From Marvinbryantia sp. (GTDB lineage: Bacteria; Bacillota; Clostridia; Lachnospirales; Lachnospiraceae): a stretch of DNA of 64,000 nucleotides. The notes beneath the pieces were generated by a model. The model had not been told where the DNA came from and made no database searches. It saw nothing but the letters and a program-made list of their open reading frames with translations. Positions 22,899-31,832 of this stretch are shown here, in pieces. The stretch lies in the NCBI GenBank assembly GCA_016297895.1, contig JAEDFS010000005.1, positions 7,983-71,982 of the forward strand, in the 5' to 3' direction. Every line of letters begins with the position of its first letter. The stretch's first letter is position 1. The translations under genes and the position numbers were made by a program.

Positions 22899-23923
22899 GT
22901 ATTGTGGAGACCACAGTTGCCATACCCGCAGATCTGGAGCGGAATGTATTTGGCCAGTTTGATCAGCATGTAAAAAAAATCGAAAAAACATTAAATGTGA
23001 CAGTTATTTCCAGAAACGGAGAAATAAAAATCCTGGGAAGTGAGCATGCTTCGGCAAAAGCAGCTGAGATTATGAAACAGCTGACGTCTTTAGCAAGGGA
23101 AGGAAATACGATCACCGAGCAGAATGTAAATTATGTACTGGCGCTTTCTTTTGAAAACAAAGAATCAGCCATTGTGGAGATCGATAAGGATTGTATCTGT
23201 CATACGATCAACGGAAAGCAGATCAAGCCAAAAACATTGGGTCAGAAAAACTATGTGGATGCCATTCGGGAGAAGATGATCGTCTTTGGTATCGGTCCGG
23301 CCGGTACCGGAAAGACTTATCTTGCCATGGCTATGGCGATCCAGGCATTTAAGAACGATGAAGTAGGAAGGATCATTCTTACCAGACCGGCTATTGAAGC
23401 CGGGGAAAAACTGGGATTTCTGCCGGGAGACCTGCAGAGCAAGGTGGATCCCTATCTTCGCCCACTGTATGATGCACTGTATCAGATCATGGGACCGGAC
23501 AGCTTCCAGAAAAATATGGAAAAGGGGCTGATCGAGGTGGCGCCGCTTGCCTACATGAGAGGAAGAACTCTGGATAATGCATTTATTATTCTGGATGAGG
23601 CTCAGAATACCACCCCTGCCCAGATGAAAATGTTTCTGACGCGAATCGGTTTCGGTTCCAAAGTCATCATTACGGGAGACATGACGCAGAAAGATCTTCC
23701 TTCCAATGTTCAGTCCGGACTGGATGTGGCTGTAAAAGTACTGTCCAGGGTGGAGGATATTGCTTTCTGCCGACTGACCAGCAAGGATGTGGTAAGGCAT
23801 CCGCTGGTACAGCAGATCGTACAGGCTTATGAGGAATACGAAAAGAAAGAAAATGCCAGAACCGCTTCCAGAAACTACACACAGAAGGCAGCGGAGAGGC
23901 AGAAAAGAGGAGGCAGAGTATGA
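22895..23923 (+). CDS. PhoH family ATPase
   Basis: A 342-residue PhoH/YbeZ P-loop protein. Walker A GPAGTGKT (134-141) and Walker B FIILDEAQNTT (about 224-234) mark the ATPase core; the N-terminal 110 residues are KH-like and the basic tail is disordered. PhoH proteins are linked to RNA metabolism and usually pair with YbeY, whose gene overlaps here by four bases. It also overlaps the yqfD stop by four bases. Confidence 0.93.
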   Translation: MSIVETTVAIPADLERNVFGQFDQHVKKIEKTLNVTVISRNGEIKILGSEHASAKAAEIMKQLTSLAREGNTITEQNVNYVLALSFENKESAIVEIDKDCICHTINGKQIKPKTLGQKNYVDAIREKMIVFGIGPAGTGKTYLAMAMAIQAFKNDEVGRIILTRPAIEAGEKLGFLPGDLQSKVDPYLRPLYDALYQIMGPDSFQKNMEKGLIEVAPLAYMRGRTLDNAFIILDEAQNTTPAQMKMFLTRIGFGSKVIITGDMTQKDLPSNVQSGLDVAVKVLSRVEDIAFCRLTSKDVVRHPLVQQIVQAYEEYEKKENARTASRNYTQKAAERQKRGGRV

Positions 23924-24423
23924 CCGTTCATCTGGAACTGGAATGTACGCCCGGATGGGATTTTGATGTGGAAGAAGTGGCCAGGCTGGTAACAGAAGCA
24001 GTTCTGGATACGGAAAAATGCCCGTATGAAGCAGAGGTCGGGGTCACCCTTACCACCAATGAAGAGATAAGATTGATAAACAGGGAGCAGAGAGGAATTG
24101 ACAGCCCGACAGATGTGCTGTCTTTTCCGATGACTCAGTTTCCCCAGGCGGGAGATTTTGAATTCCTGGAGGAGAATGAATACATGGACAGCTTTCATCC
24201 TGACACCGGAGAACTGATGTTGGGCGATATTGTCATTTCCGCAGATCGTGTCGAAGCACAGGCACAGGAGTATGGCCATTCCCTGAAGAGGGAATATGCA
24301 TTTCTGATCGCTCACAGTATGCTTCATCTGATCGGTTATGATCATATGGAGCCGGATGATGCGGCACGGATGGAACAGAAGCAGGATGCCATTCTTAGTT
24401 CTGTTGGGATCACAAGAGACTGA
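23920..24423 (+). CDS. ybeY: Endoribonuclease YbeY
   Basis: A 167-residue metal-dependent RNase required for 16S rRNA 3'-end maturation and ribosome quality control. The zinc-binding HSMLHLIGYDH motif (132-142) is intact and SPTDVLSFPM is the other conserved segment. ATGA overlap with phoH. In other Firmicutes an HD-domain gene (yqfF) lies between phoH and ybeY and dgkA/era follow; none is present here. Confidence 0.95.
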   Translation: MTVHLELECTPGWDFDVEEVARLVTEAVLDTEKCPYEAEVGVTLTTNEEIRLINREQRGIDSPTDVLSFPMTQFPQAGDFEFLEENEYMDSFHPDTGELMLGDIVISADRVEAQAQEYGHSLKREYAFLIAHSMLHLIGYDHMEPDDAARMEQKQDAILSSVGITRD

Positions 24424-24463
24424 TAAACTATTGACATTGTATTTCAGCAAGGAGGATCTTATT

Positions 24464-25549
24464 ATGAAAAAAACGACTCTTTCCATTATTTTAGGAATGA
24501 CAATTGCAGCAGGTGCGGTATTTCCGGCATCTGCGCAGTGGTATGAGCCAAAGACAGATATTCAGAGAGGCAACGTGGAACGGGAGACACCAAATGAGGA
24601 GAACCAGGTCCACAGTTATCTTACAGGACAATTGACAGATGCTCAGATCGCACAAAAAAGACCGGTATCGATCATGATCAATAATATCATTAATGCGATT
24701 CCACAGGCCGGACTGGAAAATGCGGGTGTGATCTATGAGGCTCCGGTAGAAGGAGATATCACCCGCCTGCTTGCCATTTTTGAAGATTACCAGAATCTTG
24801 AGAAGATCGGACCGGTGAGAAGCTGCCGGGACTATTATATTGATTTTGCCATGGAATTTGATGCGATTTATACCCATTTCGGCCAGGCGGTCTATGCCTT
24901 TGACCTGCTGAACTCGGAGATGGTGAATAATATCAGCGGTCTGCAGTATCAGGAAGCAGCCGGTGAGATCAACGGATATGCGGGAGAAGACATTTTCTAT
25001 CGTACGGATGACCGTCCGGCGCCTCATAATGTCTATACCAGCGCACAAGGTCTTCTGACAGCCATTGAGCGAAAAGGCTACAGTATGCAATTTGATGATG
25101 ACTATACGGGGCATTTCAATTTCGCAGAGGACGGACAGATCGTTTCCTGTGTGGATGGAACAGCCACCTACATCAGACCCAGCCTGTACAGCAACGAACC
25201 ATATTTTGAGTATGATGAAACTTCGGGAGTGTACAGGCGCTTCCAGTATGGGGATGCACAGATTGATGAGCTGACAGGAAATCAGCTTGCCTTTACCAAT
25301 GTGATCATTCAGTACTGTGATGTGGTTCCCTATGATGACAACGGATATCTGGATGTGGATACGAATGCCGGCGGAGATGCGATAGTCTTCACAAACGGAA
25401 CGTATGAATATGCAACATGGAGAAAGGATTCTGACTGGGGACCGGCCAGATATTATGATGCACAGGGAAATGAAATGATTCTGAATCAGGGAAAGACCTG
25501 GGTAAGCATCGTGGCGAATAACAGAAGTCAGGACACCATGTTTGAATAA
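24464..25549 (+). CDS. Secreted DUF3048 (YerB-like) protein
   Basis: A 361-residue exported protein. It starts with a signal peptide (MKKTTLSIILG, hydrophobic core, cleavage likely after ASA near residue 24). A DUF3048 N-terminal domain follows (PVSIMINNIINAIPQAGL; GPVRSCRDYY) and a C-terminal domain after about 240. Bacillus YerB is a lipoprotein of unknown function; this copy lacks a lipobox, so it is probably released or wall-associated. ATG 24464 has AAGGAGG upstream. Confidence 0.85.
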   Translation: MKKTTLSIILGMTIAAGAVFPASAQWYEPKTDIQRGNVERETPNEENQVHSYLTGQLTDAQIAQKRPVSIMINNIINAIPQAGLENAGVIYEAPVEGDITRLLAIFEDYQNLEKIGPVRSCRDYYIDFAMEFDAIYTHFGQAVYAFDLLNSEMVNNISGLQYQEAAGEINGYAGEDIFYRTDDRPAPHNVYTSAQGLLTAIERKGYSMQFDDDYTGHFNFAEDGQIVSCVDGTATYIRPSLYSNEPYFEYDETSGVYRRFQYGDAQIDELTGNQLAFTNVIIQYCDVVPYDDNGYLDVDTNAGGDAIVFTNGTYEYATWRKDSDWGPARYYDAQGNEMILNQGKTWVSIVANNRSQDTMFE

Positions 25550-25610
25550 AAGAAAGTGTGCCTGAGAGAAATCGAATTTGTGAAGGTAATAGCAGGGAGG
25601 AAGCAGTTTC

Positions 25611-27275
25611 GTGGGGACTAAAAAGAACAAATCAAATTATCTGGTTCAGGGGACCATACTGGCGGCGGCATCCATATTTGCCAGGATCATAGGGATGATC
25701 TATCGGATCCCGCTTACCCGTATTCTTGGAGATGAGGGAAATGCTTATTACGGCAGTGCAAACTCCATCTATTCGATTTTGCTGATGATTTCCACATTCA
25801 GTCTTCCTCTTGCTGTATCAAAGCTGGTTTCTGAACAGCTTCATAAGGGGCAGATGAAGAATGCACAGAAGATCTTCCATTGTTCCATGAAGTTTGCGGT
25901 CCTTTGCGGCGGAGTGATCTCTCTGCTGACGTTCCTGCTTGCAGATGTGATCTGCGGCACCATTATGCGTGTGGACAATGCTGCCTATGCGCTTCGTGTA
26001 ATTTCACCGGCTATTTTTATCTTTGCCATAGCAGGTGTATACCGGGGGTATTTCCAGGGACATGAGACCATGATTCCAACAGCTACATCACAGGTGATCG
26101 AACAGATCGTCAATGCGTTTGTATCGGTGATTGCTGCCGGTCTCCTGTTTCAGTACGGATTGTCCTTAAAAGATGCGGATGCTTCTGCTGCACCTGCATG
26201 GGGAGCGGCCGGCGGAACGGTAGGTACGGTAGTCAGTGTATCCGTCGCCCTGATTTTTCTGATGATCGTATACGGTTCTTTTCAGAAAGGCTTTAAAAAA
26301 CAGATCGCAAAGGATTCCACGAAAAAACTGGATTCTGATCAGGCAATCTACAAAGCGATCCTGATCACAATCCTTCCTATTGTGTTCAGCACCCTGATCT
26401 ATAATCTGAGCCCAACCCTGGACCAGGCTATCTTTAATACGATCCTTTCCGGACAGGGCTATACAAAAGAACAATACAATACCATTTATGGAATATATCT
26501 GGGAAAATTCTATGTGCTGATGAATGTGCCTCTGGCACTGGCTTCCTGTCTGGCACCGTCTGTGGTGCCTGCGCTGACAGCGGCCATGGTAGACGGCAAC
26601 TATAAGGATGCGAAGATCAAAGTGCGTAATACCATGCGGTATACCATGATCATTACGATCCCCTGTGCTGTGGGAATGGCAGTTCTGGCATCTCCTATTA
26701 TGCAGCTGATTTTCGGTGATTCCCATAAACTGCCTGCAGGAATCATGCAGGCAGGCGCACTGATGATCGTGTTGTTTGCAATCTCCACCCTGACAACGTC
26801 CATTCTTCAGGGTATGGGAAAAATGAATATTCCGCTGAAGAACTCTGCCGTTGCACTGATTATTCATGTGGCAGTACTGATCCTGTTTTTGAAGCAGTTC
26901 CGTTTGAACATTTATGGTGTGGTATATGCAAATACGATCTTTGCACTGGTGATCTGTGTGCTGAACTCCATGGCACTGAAACGGTATCTGCATTATCGTC
27001 AGGAGATTCGAAAGACATTCCTGATTCCGCTGATCTCATCCGGTTTTATGGCAATCGCAGCATTTGTTGTGTACTGGATTTTCGACACTCTGCTGAATTA
27101 CATATTTATCGAAGCAGCCTCCAATGCGATCGCAGCGATCCTTGGAATTTTGGCAGGAGCAACGGTTTATGGATTCTTCCTCATTAAACTGAAGGGTGTG
27201 AGAGAGCATGAGATCCTCAATCTTCCCAAGGGCGTGCTGATGGTATCGATACTGAAAAAGATCAGATTTTTATAA
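25611..27275 (+). CDS. MOP-superfamily lipid flippase (SpoVB/MurJ-like)
   Basis: A 554-residue polytopic membrane protein with about 14 helices. The N-terminus (YLVQGTILAAASIFARIIG; YRIPLTRILGDEGNAYYG) is that of the SpoVB/YtgP branch, whose members move lipid-linked wall precursors across the membrane. In Bacillus SpoVB acts in spore cortex synthesis and YtgP (Amj-redundant MurJ) in vegetative growth; which role applies here is open. GTG start with GGGAGG ten bases upstream. Confidence 0.88.
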   Translation: MGTKKNKSNYLVQGTILAAASIFARIIGMIYRIPLTRILGDEGNAYYGSANSIYSILLMISTFSLPLAVSKLVSEQLHKGQMKNAQKIFHCSMKFAVLCGGVISLLTFLLADVICGTIMRVDNAAYALRVISPAIFIFAIAGVYRGYFQGHETMIPTATSQVIEQIVNAFVSVIAAGLLFQYGLSLKDADASAAPAWGAAGGTVGTVVSVSVALIFLMIVYGSFQKGFKKQIAKDSTKKLDSDQAIYKAILITILPIVFSTLIYNLSPTLDQAIFNTILSGQGYTKEQYNTIYGIYLGKFYVLMNVPLALASCLAPSVVPALTAAMVDGNYKDAKIKVRNTMRYTMIITIPCAVGMAVLASPIMQLIFGDSHKLPAGIMQAGALMIVLFAISTLTTSILQGMGKMNIPLKNSAVALIIHVAVLILFLKQFRLNIYGVVYANTIFALVICVLNSMALKRYLHYRQEIRKTFLIPLISSGFMAIAAFVVYWIFDTLLNYIFIEAASNAIAAILGILAGATVYGFFLIKLKGVREHEILNLPKGVLMVSILKKIRFL

Positions 27276-27313
27276 GACATACACTACAACGATAGAAAGA
27301 CAGGTTATCTGCC

Positions 27314-28186
27314 ATGAATTTTAGAGAACAGCTGAAAGAAAAAAAGCGAATCATTATTAAGATTGGATCTTCCTCTCTGACTCATCCGGAGACCGGCAAT
27401 CTGAACCTGACCAAATTGGAGATCCTGGTCCGTGAGATCAGTGATCTTCGGAATATGGGAAAAGATGTAGTCATTGTATCTTCCGGTGCCATTGCGGTGG
27501 GAAGCAGTGCTGTTGGTTTTCGGGGAAAACCGGTTGACCTGGCGTCAAAGCAGGCATGTGCCGCTATCGGCCAGGCAAAGCTGATGATGATCTATCAGAA
27601 ACTGTTTGCAGAATACGGTCATGTGGCCGCCCAGGTTCTGATGACAAAAAATACCATCACCGATCCGGTGAGTCGTGAAAATGCACATAACACTTTCCAG
27701 GAACTGTTAAAACTGGGTGCGATTCCTATTGTGAATGAAAACGATACGGTTTCTACCTATGAGATCCGGTTCGGCGATAATGATACATTGTCTGCTCTGG
27801 TTGCATCGCTTATTGATGCGGATCTTCTGATTCTTCTCTCCGATATTGACGGACTGTTTACCGATGATCCTCATCAGAATCCCGATGCCAGATTTATCGA
27901 TACGGTGGAAGAACTGGATGACCGGCTCTTGCAGATGGGAAAAAGCACCAGCGGAAGCAGTGTGGGTACCGGTGGAATGAGTACAAAGCTTACCGCCGCA
28001 AAAATTGCCACCACTTCCGGAGCGGATATGGTGATTGCAAATGGGGAGGATTTCCATGTGATCCACAAAATTGTTCAGGGGCGTTCCCAGGGAACTCTCT
28101 TTGTAGGAAAAAAAGATCACAGCTTTTCTCTGGTAAATTATATCAGGAGTGAGATGACATCCGGCACTGCAGCAGGTGAACGGTAA
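27314..28186 (+). CDS. proB: Glutamate 5-kinase
   Basis: A 290-residue amino-acid kinase making gamma-glutamyl phosphate, the first step of proline synthesis. IKIGSSSL (about 15-22), IVSSGAIAVG and NENDTVST are the ATP and substrate motifs; GTGGMSTKL is the family signature. The C-terminal PUA domain of E. coli ProB is absent. The partner proA lies 0.9 kb downstream, separated by a palindromic element and two other genes. The palindrome starts directly after the stop codon. Confidence 0.95.
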   Translation: MNFREQLKEKKRIIIKIGSSSLTHPETGNLNLTKLEILVREISDLRNMGKDVVIVSSGAIAVGSSAVGFRGKPVDLASKQACAAIGQAKLMMIYQKLFAEYGHVAAQVLMTKNTITDPVSRENAHNTFQELLKLGAIPIVNENDTVSTYEIRFGDNDTLSALVASLIDADLLILLSDIDGLFTDDPHQNPDARFIDTVEELDDRLLQMGKSTSGSSVGTGGMSTKLTAAKIATTSGADMVIANGEDFHVIHKIVQGRSQGTLFVGKKDHSFSLVNYIRSEMTSGTAAGER

Positions 28187-28315
28187 TCAAATACCCCGCT
28201 GCAAGCAACGGGGTATCAAGCTTGTAGCGCTGCAGAGCAGCGGGGTATTTGACCCTCGCGGCAGTCGCCAAATATCCGCACAAGTGCGGCTACTTGGCTC
28301 GTTGCTCGCGGGAAT
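28187..28315. repeat. Palindromic element with alternative hairpins after proB
   Basis: This 159-base gap is filled by two palindromes. In the first, 16-base arms (28187-28202 and 28237-28252) are exact reverse complements. The same bases can also form two smaller hairpins: ATACCCCG (28191-28198) with CGGGGTAT (28209-28216), and CGCTGC (28228-28233) with GCAGCG (28237-28242). The second (28253-28312) is a long imperfect stem capped by CCGCAC/GTGCGG. It is GC-richer than its surroundings and looks like a REP/MITE-type element, but I saw only one copy in this window. Confidence 0.6.
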
Positions 28316-28345
28316 AAAAAGAAATCAGACAGGACAGGAAACAAT

Positions 28346-28582
28346 ATGGGTATTACACAGAAACAGATCGACAGAATCAATGAACTGGCAAGAAAAAGCA
28401 AGGCAGAAGGCCTGACGAGTGAAGAAAAAATGGAACAGGCAGCCCTCAGACAGGAGTATATCGCAGCGATCCGCAGAAATCTGAGAGGACAACTGGATCG
28501 GATCGATGTGAAAGAAAAAGATGGAACGATTGTGAATCTGGGTGAAAAATATGATAAAAGAAACTACAAAAAAGGAAATTAG
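28346..28582 (+). CDS. UPF0291 (DUF896) small protein
   Basis: A 78-residue, two-helix protein of the DUF896 family (Bacillus YnzC/YoaD-like): ITQKQIDRINELARKSK, LTSEEKMEQAALRQEYI and FRGQ-like region RNLRGQLDRI. Function is not established. It begins 30 bases after the palindromic element and overlaps the following cyclo-ligase gene. Confidence 0.88.
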   Translation: MGITQKQIDRINELARKSKAEGLTSEEKMEQAALRQEYIAAIRRNLRGQLDRIDVKEKDGTIVNLGEKYDKRNYKKGN

Positions 28583-29114
28583 AAAAGAAGTTTTTAAAAG
28601 AAGAAGAGAAGCCGACCCTGCAGTTCTGGCGTCAGACAGCGAAATGATCTGCAGGAAGATCATAGAGTCCCCTCAGTTTCAGAAGGCGGACTCTGTTTAT
28701 GTTTATATGGACTGTAAAGGGGAAGTATCCATAAAGCTTCTTCTGGAGACCGCATGGAAGCAGGGAAAAAGGACGGCTGCACCGAGGGTGACCGGCCCCG
28801 GGGAAATGAAATATTATTATTTTCATTCTTATGAAGATGTAAAACCCGGATATTATGACATTCCAGAACCGGTAACAGGTGAGGAAGCCCATGATGAGCA
28901 GGCGCTTCTGATCGTGCCGGGAGTTGCATTTGACCGGAACAGACACAGATGCGGCTACGGACAGGGTTTTTATGACCGGTATCTGGCTGCTCACAAAGAG
29001 CATCCTACAATCGCCATTGCCTTTGATTTTCAGATGGCAGAGGAAGTTCCGGCAGGGACCTATGATATTTTTCCACAGGTATTGATCACAGAGAAAGAGG
29101 TATACACAGCATGA
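28551..29114 (+). CDS. 5-formyltetrahydrofolate cyclo-ligase
   Basis: A 187-residue ATP-dependent enzyme converting 5-formyl-THF to 5,10-methenyl-THF. The C-terminal GYGQGFYDRYL motif binds substrate; RREADP and the basic start bind ATP phosphate. ATG 28551 has GGGTG seven bases upstream; GTG 28542 is an alternative. It overlaps the DUF896 gene by 32 bases and proA by four (ATGA). Confidence 0.92.
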   Translation: MIKETTKKEIRKEVFKRRREADPAVLASDSEMICRKIIESPQFQKADSVYVYMDCKGEVSIKLLLETAWKQGKRTAAPRVTGPGEMKYYYFHSYEDVKPGYYDIPEPVTGEEAHDEQALLIVPGVAFDRNRHRCGYGQGFYDRYLAAHKEHPTIAIAFDFQMAEEVPAGTYDIFPQVLITEKEVYTA

Positions 29115-30355
29115 CATTACAGGAGATTGGGAAAAATGCAAAAGCGGCAGAGCCTTCCCTTCGTATTTTAAATACATCTTTAAAAGATCGGGTATTACAA
29201 ATAGCTGCAGAAAATCTTGTGAAACGGAGAGAAGAACTTTTAAAGGCAAATGAGGAGGATCTGAAAAGAGCAAGGGCAAACGGAATGGCTCCCGGAATGA
29301 TCGATCGTCTTGCACTCTCCGAAGAACGGATCGAAGGAATGGCAGAAGGCTTAAAACAGATCGCTTCTCTGCAGGATCCAATCGGGGAAGTACTGTCCAT
29401 GAAACAGCGGCCCAATGGCTTGCTGATCGGGAAAAAGCGGGTGCCGCTCGGCGTAGTGGGAATCATTTATGAATCCAGGCCCAATGTGACGGCTGACGCA
29501 TTCGGACTTTGCTTTAAAACCGGAAATGCGGTGATCTTAAAAGGCGGAAGTGATGCCATAAGTTCCAATATTGCCATCGCTAAAATCCTTCGGGCTTCTC
29601 TAAAGGAAGCGGGCGTGACAGAGGATGCGATTCAGCTTATTGAGGATACCAGCCGTGAGACGGCGGCGGCCTTTATGAAACTGAATGAGTATGTGGACGT
29701 GCTGATTCCAAGAGGGGGAGCAGGGCTTATTAAAGCTGTGGTCAACAACAGTACGATCCCTGTGATTGAGACCGGAACAGGCAATTGTCATATTTATGTG
29801 GATGAAACAGCGGATCTTACCATGGCAGTGAATATTATTTTTAATGCAAAGACCCAAAGGATCAGTGTCTGCAATGCCTGTGAATCACTGGTGGTCCATG
29901 AGAAGATCCTGGACGAATTACTGCCGCTTCTGAAGAAAAAGCTTCAGGAAAAGCAGGTGGAGCTTCGGGGAGATGAAGCGGTATGTAAGATCAGTTCCGA
30001 TGTGATACCGGCAACGGAAGAAGACTGGGGAAAAGAATACCTGGATTACATTCTTTCTATCCGCACCGTTTCTTCGCTTGATGAGGCCATCGAACATATC
30101 AACCGTTATAATACAGGTCATTCCGAAGCGATCATCACAGAGAATTATGATCATGCACAGAGATTTTTAAATGAGATCGATGCGGCAGCCGTGTATGTGA
30201 ACGCCTCTACCAGATTCACGGACGGCTTTGAATTTGGATTTGGAGCAGAGATCGGAATCAGTACCCAGAAGCTTCATGCAAGAGGTCCCATGGGGCTGGA
30301 GGCGCTGACCTCCACAAAATATATTATTTACGGAAATGGACAGGTACGTCCTTAA
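29111..30355 (+). CDS. proA: Gamma-glutamyl phosphate reductase
   Basis: A 414-residue aldehyde-dehydrogenase-fold enzyme, the second step of proline synthesis, reducing gamma-glutamyl phosphate with NADPH. VPLGVVGIIYESRPNVT opens the catalytic region (about 115-131); the active cysteine is in QRISVCNACESL (about 249-260) and the family signature is near DAAAVYVNASTRF. ATGA overlap with the folate enzyme gene. Confidence 0.95.
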   Translation: MTLQEIGKNAKAAEPSLRILNTSLKDRVLQIAAENLVKRREELLKANEEDLKRARANGMAPGMIDRLALSEERIEGMAEGLKQIASLQDPIGEVLSMKQRPNGLLIGKKRVPLGVVGIIYESRPNVTADAFGLCFKTGNAVILKGGSDAISSNIAIAKILRASLKEAGVTEDAIQLIEDTSRETAAAFMKLNEYVDVLIPRGGAGLIKAVVNNSTIPVIETGTGNCHIYVDETADLTMAVNIIFNAKTQRISVCNACESLVVHEKILDELLPLLKKKLQEKQVELRGDEAVCKISSDVIPATEEDWGKEYLDYILSIRTVSSLDEAIEHINRYNTGHSEAIITENYDHAQRFLNEIDAAAVYVNASTRFTDGFEFGFGAEIGISTQKLHARGPMGLEALTSTKYIIYGNGQVRP

Positions 30356-30370
30356 CAGAAGGGAAATTAC

Positions 30371-31828
30371 ATGAGTTTACAGATTGATTATGAAAAAGAA
30401 CTGGACGCACTGGATCTTGCGGCGCAGCCGCCGCAGGAGGAACCGAAAAGGCAGTACTATTATCTGAAAAAATGCCGGATGCTTGTGGCAAAGATGTCAG
30501 AAGAACTGGGACGTCCGCTTACGGCTTCCACAGTGACCTTCGGCTGTCAGATGAATGCCAGAGACAGCGAAAAACTGGCAGGAATGCTGGAAAAGATCGG
30601 CTATCAGATGGTAGAAGGGGAAGAGGCAGATTTTGTTATCTATAATACCTGTACCGTTCGGGAAAATGCCAATCTTCGTGTTTACGGAAGACTTGGGGTT
30701 CTTCATAACCAAAAGAAAAAGAATCCACATATGCTGATCGCTCTTTGCGGATGCATGATGCAGGAGCCGGATGTGGTGGAAAAGCTGAAAAAAAGCTATC
30801 GTTTCGTGGATCTGATCTTCGGAACGCACAATATCTATAAATTTGCAGAGCTTCTGTCGGCAAGGCTGGAATCCAATGATATGATCATTGATATCTGGAA
30901 AGACACGGATCAGATCGTGGAAGATCTTCCGGTAGAACGAAAATATTCCTTTAAGTCCGGTGTCAATATTATGTTTGGATGCAACAATTTCTGCAGCTAC
31001 TGCATCGTGCCCTATGTGAGAGGAAGGGAGCGAAGCCGTGAGCCGAAGGACATTATCCGGGAAATTGAACGGCTGGTGGAAGACGGTGTGGTGGAAGTGA
31101 TGCTGTTGGGACAGAATGTGAATTCCTACGGGAAAAATCTGGAACAGCCCATGACCTTTGCACAGCTTTTACAGGAGGCAGAAAAAATTGAAGGACTGAA
31201 ACGGATCCGTTTTATGACCTCCCATCCAAAAGATCTTTCCGACGAGCTGATCGAAGTGATGGCAAAGTCTGAAAAGATCTGTCATCATATGCATCTGCCT
31301 CTTCAGTCTGGAAGCAGCCGGATCCTGAAGATCATGAACCGTCGCTATACCAAAGAACAGTACCTGGAACTGACAGAAAAATTAAGACGGGCCATTCCGG
31401 ATATCTCTCTGACCACAGATATCATTGTGGGATTCCCCGGAGAGACAGAGGAAGATTTTGAGGAAACGCTGGATGTCGTCAGAAAAGTGCGTTATGACAG
31501 CGCATTTACGTTCATTTATTCCAAAAGGACAGGAACCCCTGCTGCAGCCATGGAAGATCAGGTCCCGGAGGAGGTCATTAAACCCAGATTTGACCGTCTG
31601 TTAAAAGAAGTACAGAAAATTTCCAAAGAAATGTCATCCAGAATGACCGGGCAGACAGTGCCGGTGCTGGTTGAGGAAATCAATGATCATGATTCTTCTC
31701 TGGTAACGGGAAGACTGGATAATAATCTTCTGGTGCATTTTAAAGGGGATGCTTCTCTGATTGGAAAAATTGTGGATGTTCATCTGGATGAGTGCAAAGG
31801 ATTTTACTATATGGGAACAATGAGGTGA
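30371..31828 (+). CDS. miaB: tRNA-2-methylthio-N6-dimethylallyladenosine synthase MiaB
   Basis: A 485-residue radical-SAM methylthiotransferase acting on A37 of tRNAs reading UNN codons. The radical-SAM cysteines are Cys204, Cys208 and Cys211 (CNNFCSYC). An N-terminal domain holds the second cluster cysteines (FGCQMN, TCTVRE, CGCMMQ) and a TRAM domain closes the chain (about 410-485). The first 50 residues form an extra leader. The prenyl donor enzyme miaA is encoded four genes on, after mutS and mutL. Confidence 0.96.
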   Translation: MSLQIDYEKELDALDLAAQPPQEEPKRQYYYLKKCRMLVAKMSEELGRPLTASTVTFGCQMNARDSEKLAGMLEKIGYQMVEGEEADFVIYNTCTVRENANLRVYGRLGVLHNQKKKNPHMLIALCGCMMQEPDVVEKLKKSYRFVDLIFGTHNIYKFAELLSARLESNDMIIDIWKDTDQIVEDLPVERKYSFKSGVNIMFGCNNFCSYCIVPYVRGRERSREPKDIIREIERLVEDGVVEVMLLGQNVNSYGKNLEQPMTFAQLLQEAEKIEGLKRIRFMTSHPKDLSDELIEVMAKSEKICHHMHLPLQSGSSRILKIMNRRYTKEQYLELTEKLRRAIPDISLTTDIIVGFPGETEEDFEETLDVVRKVRYDSAFTFIYSKRTGTPAAAMEDQVPEEVIKPRFDRLLKEVQKISKEMSSRMTGQTVPVLVEEINDHDSSLVTGRLDNNLLVHFKGDASLIGKIVDVHLDECKGFYYMGTMR

Positions 31829-31832
31829 GCAA

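Noticed and set aside
24431..24459. TTGACA before the DUF3048 gene as a promoter
   Set aside because: The -10 position 17 bases on reads GGATCT, inside the ribosome-binding site; shorter or longer spacers do not help.
24491..25630. 379-codon open frame on the minus strand opposite the DUF3048 gene
   Set aside because: Entirely antisense to a gene with a signal peptide and known domain; histidine- and isoleucine-rich composition and no recognisable motif.
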